From Nitrospirota bacterium (lineage in GTDB: Bacteria; Nitrospinota_A; UBA7883), in assembly GCA_011052055.1 (NCBI GenBank), contig DRJW01000229.1:1-8908 (forward strand): a stretch of 8,908 bases of DNA. The letters run 5' to 3'. The position numbers and the translations under genes were made by a program. The notes under the pieces were generated by a model. That model made no database searches. It saw nothing but the letters and a program-made list of their open reading frames with translations, and was not told the origin of the DNA. The first letter of the stretch is position 1. Every line of letters starts with the position of its first letter. This document shows, piece after piece, positions 6,639-8,908 of this stretch.

Positions 6639-8291
6639 ATGGAAGTTTCGCGAAAGACAACGGTTCTGGCCGATCAGATCGCCCAAAGCGCCACAGAGGA
6701 GATGGAGCGATCACGCTCCGATTATATCGAAGTTGAAGAAGGCTCCATTTTCTCCGGCAGGTACAAGATAAACTCCAAAATAGGCGAGGGGGGAATGGGT
6801 GTGGTCTACTCCGGCTCCGATCAGCAACTCGACAGGCGTGTCGCCATAAAACTGCTGAAGAAAAACGTCAGCCAGAATAAAAAAGCGGTTGAAACGCTCA
6901 AGCTTGAGGCGCAGGTGGCGATGATGCTCACCCATCCCTGTATTATGAGGCTCATCAATTTCGAGCAGGATGGCGAGTATGCGTTTCTTCTTATGGAGTT
7001 TATCAAAGGCCTCGATCTTCTTACGATGGCGTCGCGCAAGCCGGGCAACAAGCTGGATCAGAAAATCGTCGCCCAGATAGGTTTCAAGGTTTGCTCGGCT
7101 CTCGATTACGCGCATAAAAAAAACGTGGTTCATCGCGATATAAAGCCTGCCAACATCATGATTAGCTCCAGGCGCGAAGTCAAGCTGATGGATTTCGGAA
7201 TCGCCAGAATACTCGCGTCCGAGTCGGACGACCATCCGCAAATCGCCGGAACCCTCGCCTACATGGCGCCAGAAGTTTTGCAGGGGGAAAAGCCGGACGC
7301 AAGATGCGACATATACGCGCTGGGGTTGACCATGTACGAGCTGATCGCGGGCCAGATCGCCTTCAATAGCAATAAAGCGAGCGAAATGATAGACCAGCAT
7401 ATCAACAAAGCTCCGCCTCCTCTTGAAGAGTGCGACAAGGCGCTTGCCAGAATAGTTTTCAGGTGCCTTGAGAAAAAGCCTAACGCGCGTTTCCAGACAG
7501 CGGGCCAGCTAAGGACAGCTCTTGGAAAATATCTGGGGCTCGACGAAGGGGACAAGCTGTCGAAGATGAAATCGAAAATGGAGTATGAGCAAAGAAAGCT
7601 GGAAAGAGACCGACGCCAGGTCGAGATACAGGCCAGGCAATTGAAAAACGAGCGTGATGGAGCCATATCCGGCTCGAATTCAGCGCAGGGTTTTGCGATT
7701 TCCGATCATCTGCGCCAAACAGACGCCGGTTTTCCCCTTCCCGTTATGCTGGCGGTTGTTTCGGCGGTGGCCGGGCTCGCAGGCGCCCAGTTGAAAATTA
7801 TGCTGGACGAAGGCCAGTTGATACAGTTGGCGTCTCTGCAGACTTATCAGGTTGTGGCGTGGGCCGTTTTAGGTATCTTCACCGTTTCGGTTCCTGCTTT
7901 TTTCCGCAACGGAATATTGGGCGGGCTGATCGGCGCGGTGGCAGGCGCCATAGGCGGAGTCTTGATTCATATCATTGACACCGCCGCCAACGAATATCTG
8001 ATCGACAATGAAATATGGGTGACGCACTTTATGTTTACCTACCTTGCGATGGCGGTTATCTTTTCCGCAGGCGCTGTGGCTGTTCAGGTGTTGTCCTTAA
8101 AAATGAAATCGATTGCAAAACTTTTTTTGATTGTTACCGGGGTGGCGCTTGTGAGCGCTGTTGCTCCTTACATGAAACTTGGCGAATCTTTCTTCGGTTT
8201 ACCATTGGAGACATCCATCTATTTTTACGCGCCCCTCCTGTCCACGCTGATATGGGTCTGCCTGGATATGATGGAAACCAGGCTTGAATGA
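6639..8291 (+). CDS. membrane-anchored Hanks-type Ser/Thr protein kinase
   Basis: This 550-residue protein has a complete eukaryotic-like kinase domain at about 42-298. It shows the glycine loop 'IGEGGMGVVY' (48-57), ATP-anchoring K71 in 'VAIK', likely helix-C E90, catalytic loop 'HRDIKPAN' (165-172, D167), magnesium-binding 'DFG' (185-187) and 'APE' (210-212). It should be active and phosphorylate Ser/Thr. Residues about 306-340 are highly charged and probably a coiled coil. The C-terminal third is hydrophobic, with about six helices (near 366-387, 402-421, 425-447, 462-486, 492-511, 526-544) and short loops; the third is rich in Gly/Ala ('GLIGAVAGAIGG'). The kinase would therefore face the cytoplasm. 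There are no PASTA, TPR or WD40 repeats as in better-known bacterial kinases. Start choice is uncertain: ATG at 6639 and in-frame ATG at 6702 both have GAGGA almost touching them, and either keeps the whole kinase domain. Substrates are unknown. Confidence 0.93.
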   Translation: MEVSRKTTVLADQIAQSATEEMERSRSDYIEVEEGSIFSGRYKINSKIGEGGMGVVYSGSDQQLDRRVAIKLLKKNVSQNKKAVETLKLEAQVAMMLTHPCIMRLINFEQDGEYAFLLMEFIKGLDLLTMASRKPGNKLDQKIVAQIGFKVCSALDYAHKKNVVHRDIKPANIMISSRREVKLMDFGIARILASESDDHPQIAGTLAYMAPEVLQGEKPDARCDIYALGLTMYELIAGQIAFNSNKASEMIDQHINKAPPPLEECDKALARIVFRCLEKKPNARFQTAGQLRTALGKYLGLDEGDKLSKMKSKMEYEQRKLERDRRQVEIQARQLKNERDGAISGSNSAQGFAISDHLRQTDAGFPLPVMLAVVSAVAGLAGAQLKIMLDEGQLIQLASLQTYQVVAWAVLGIFTVSVPAFFRNGILGGLIGAVAGAIGGVLIHIIDTAANEYLIDNEIWVTHFMFTYLAMAVIFSAGAVAVQVLSLKMKSIAKLFLIVTGVALVSAVAPYMKLGESFFGLPLETSIYFYAPLLSTLIWVCLDMMETRLE

Positions 8292-8315
8292 TCTGTTTTG
8301 ATTCAAGGAGTTTTT
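8283..8315 (+). terminator. possible hairpin terminator overlapping the kinase stop codon
   Basis: CTTGAAT (8283-8289) and ATTCAAG (8301-8307) form a perfect 7-base inverted repeat with an 11-base loop. Three bases later comes a run of five T. The layout resembles an intrinsic terminator, but the stem is AT-rich and so weak. If it works, the kinase gene and the next gene are separate units. Confidence 0.35.
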
Positions 8316-8347
8316 CATAAGTTTCAATTTAAATAAGGTTTCACATT

Positions 8348-8833
8348 ATGACAACAACCGAAAAAATCCTGCTGGAAAAATATGCGGTAAAATATTTTAT
8401 CGAGGCATATCCAAAGCCGCTGGAGGAGCTCGAACATTCAGACAAACCGGATTTTACGTTAATTGATAAAAGTGATAACTCAAAAATTGGAGTTGAGATC
8501 GCTCATCTATGGCATGACAAGGAAGAAGCTAAATTGTTATTAGGCAGATCAACACCAACCGCGCACGGTATCATGTGCGCAAATGATCTAATAGAAGTGT
8601 TGAATACTTTACTAGATAAAAAAGCTACTAAAATTGAAGGGTATAAGACGCATGATAAGTATTTTTTGGTCATTAGAGTCGCATCACCAATTTTTGATAA
8701 ATCTACCTTTGATATGTACGAGAAAGATATTATTTGCCCTGAGAATAGATATGATGAAATATGGCTTGTCTTAGACGAAGGCAATGGAAGATGGACAGGA
8801 TTGAAACAAATAAAACCGAATAACATCATCTAG
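8348..8833 (+). CDS. AT-rich orphan gene, PD-(D/E)XK-like protein of unknown function
   Basis: This 161-residue soluble protein has no signal peptide or membrane segment. I do not recognise its family with certainty. The N-terminal half has the shape of a restriction-endonuclease-like core: a helix with E19 ('KYFIEAYP'), then 'KPDFTLID' (P34-D35), a turn, then 'KIGVEIAHLW' with E50. In the classic motif the last position would be Lys (ExK); here it is Ala52, so an active nuclease is uncertain. Later strands include 'KYFLVIRVAS' and 'DEIWLVLDE'. Codon use is markedly more AT-rich than in its neighbours: I counted 155 G/C in 8401-8820 (about 37%) against 50-63% in two 60-base samples of the kinase gene, suggesting horizontal acquisition. 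The start is supported by AAGG nine bases upstream. It lies 56 bases after the kinase stop on the same strand. Alternatives are a defence-island protein or a plain hypothetical. Confidence 0.7.
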   Translation: MTTTEKILLEKYAVKYFIEAYPKPLEELEHSDKPDFTLIDKSDNSKIGVEIAHLWHDKEEAKLLLGRSTPTAHGIMCANDLIEVLNTLLDKKATKIEGYKTHDKYFLVIRVASPIFDKSTFDMYEKDIICPENRYDEIWLVLDEGNGRWTGLKQIKPNNII

Positions 8834-8908
8834 GTTCTCTATTCCTGGGCCGCCATACTTAATTGCCACCGGATACAGCAAAATTCAATGACATTTGATA
8901 CTGCTTAC

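Noticed and set aside
6711..7400. Open frame of 229 codons on the minus strand
   Set aside because: It is antisense to the kinase catalytic domain, which has every conserved motif; the antisense product is unrecognisable.
5433..8291. tsaD next to a protein kinase, recalling the Kae1-Bud32 pair
   Set aside because: The genes are divergent, and the kinase is a standard Hanks type with a glycine loop and APE motif plus membrane helices, unlike the small atypical Bud32. The proximity is probably coincidence.
8834..8908. Possible start of another gene or an attachment site at the right edge
   Set aside because: No ribosome site with a supported open frame, no repeat of nearby sequence and no tRNA-like segment can be seen in these 75 bases.

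Overview
The window comes from a Gram-negative bacterium: it encodes several exported periplasmic proteins, a TAXI-type TRAP transporter and BatD. Genes on the core part look to be about 50-60% GC in the samples I counted by hand. ATA, AGA and AGG codons are used freely. I cannot name the organism. A proteobacterium or a related phylum such as Desulfobacterota or Nitrospinota would fit, but that is inference.

Left part (1-4328, all on the minus strand, so read right to left). A TAXI-family periplasmic solute-binding protein (4328-3366) is followed by a 64-residue protein built from two tandem repeats (3316-3122), then by a fused TRAP membrane permease (2954-921). After a 69-base gap comes batD (851 to beyond the left edge). 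The binding protein and permease form one secondary uptake system: the binding protein captures a ligand in the periplasm and the ion-driven permease imports it. The substrate cannot be read from the sequence. batD belongs to the Bat (aerotolerance) group, whose other members would lie to the left of the window.

Middle part (4329-6473). A 303-base intergenic region contains palindromic, repeat-like elements and separates the transporter from a divergent gene for an exported DsbA/ScsC-like thiol oxidoreductase (4632-5384, plus). That gene converges on tsaD (6473-5433, minus), the catalytic subunit of tRNA t6A synthesis and the most conserved gene here.

Right part (6474-8908). Divergent from tsaD is a Hanks-type Ser/Thr protein kinase (6639-8291, plus) with a complete catalytic core, a charged coiled-coil linker and a C-terminal module of about six membrane helices. 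A possible hairpin terminator overlaps its stop codon. Next is a clearly AT-richer gene (8348-8833, about 37% GC by hand count over 8401-8820) for a 161-residue protein. It has an E...PD...ExA pattern suggesting a PD-(D/E)XK-like fold, and is probably horizontally acquired. I recognise nothing in the last 75 bases.

I see no rRNA, tRNA, CRISPR array, transposase or obvious complete new multi-gene system. The least explained items are the six-helix membrane kinase, the AT-rich nuclease-like protein beside it, and the two-repeat small protein inside the TRAP transporter locus.
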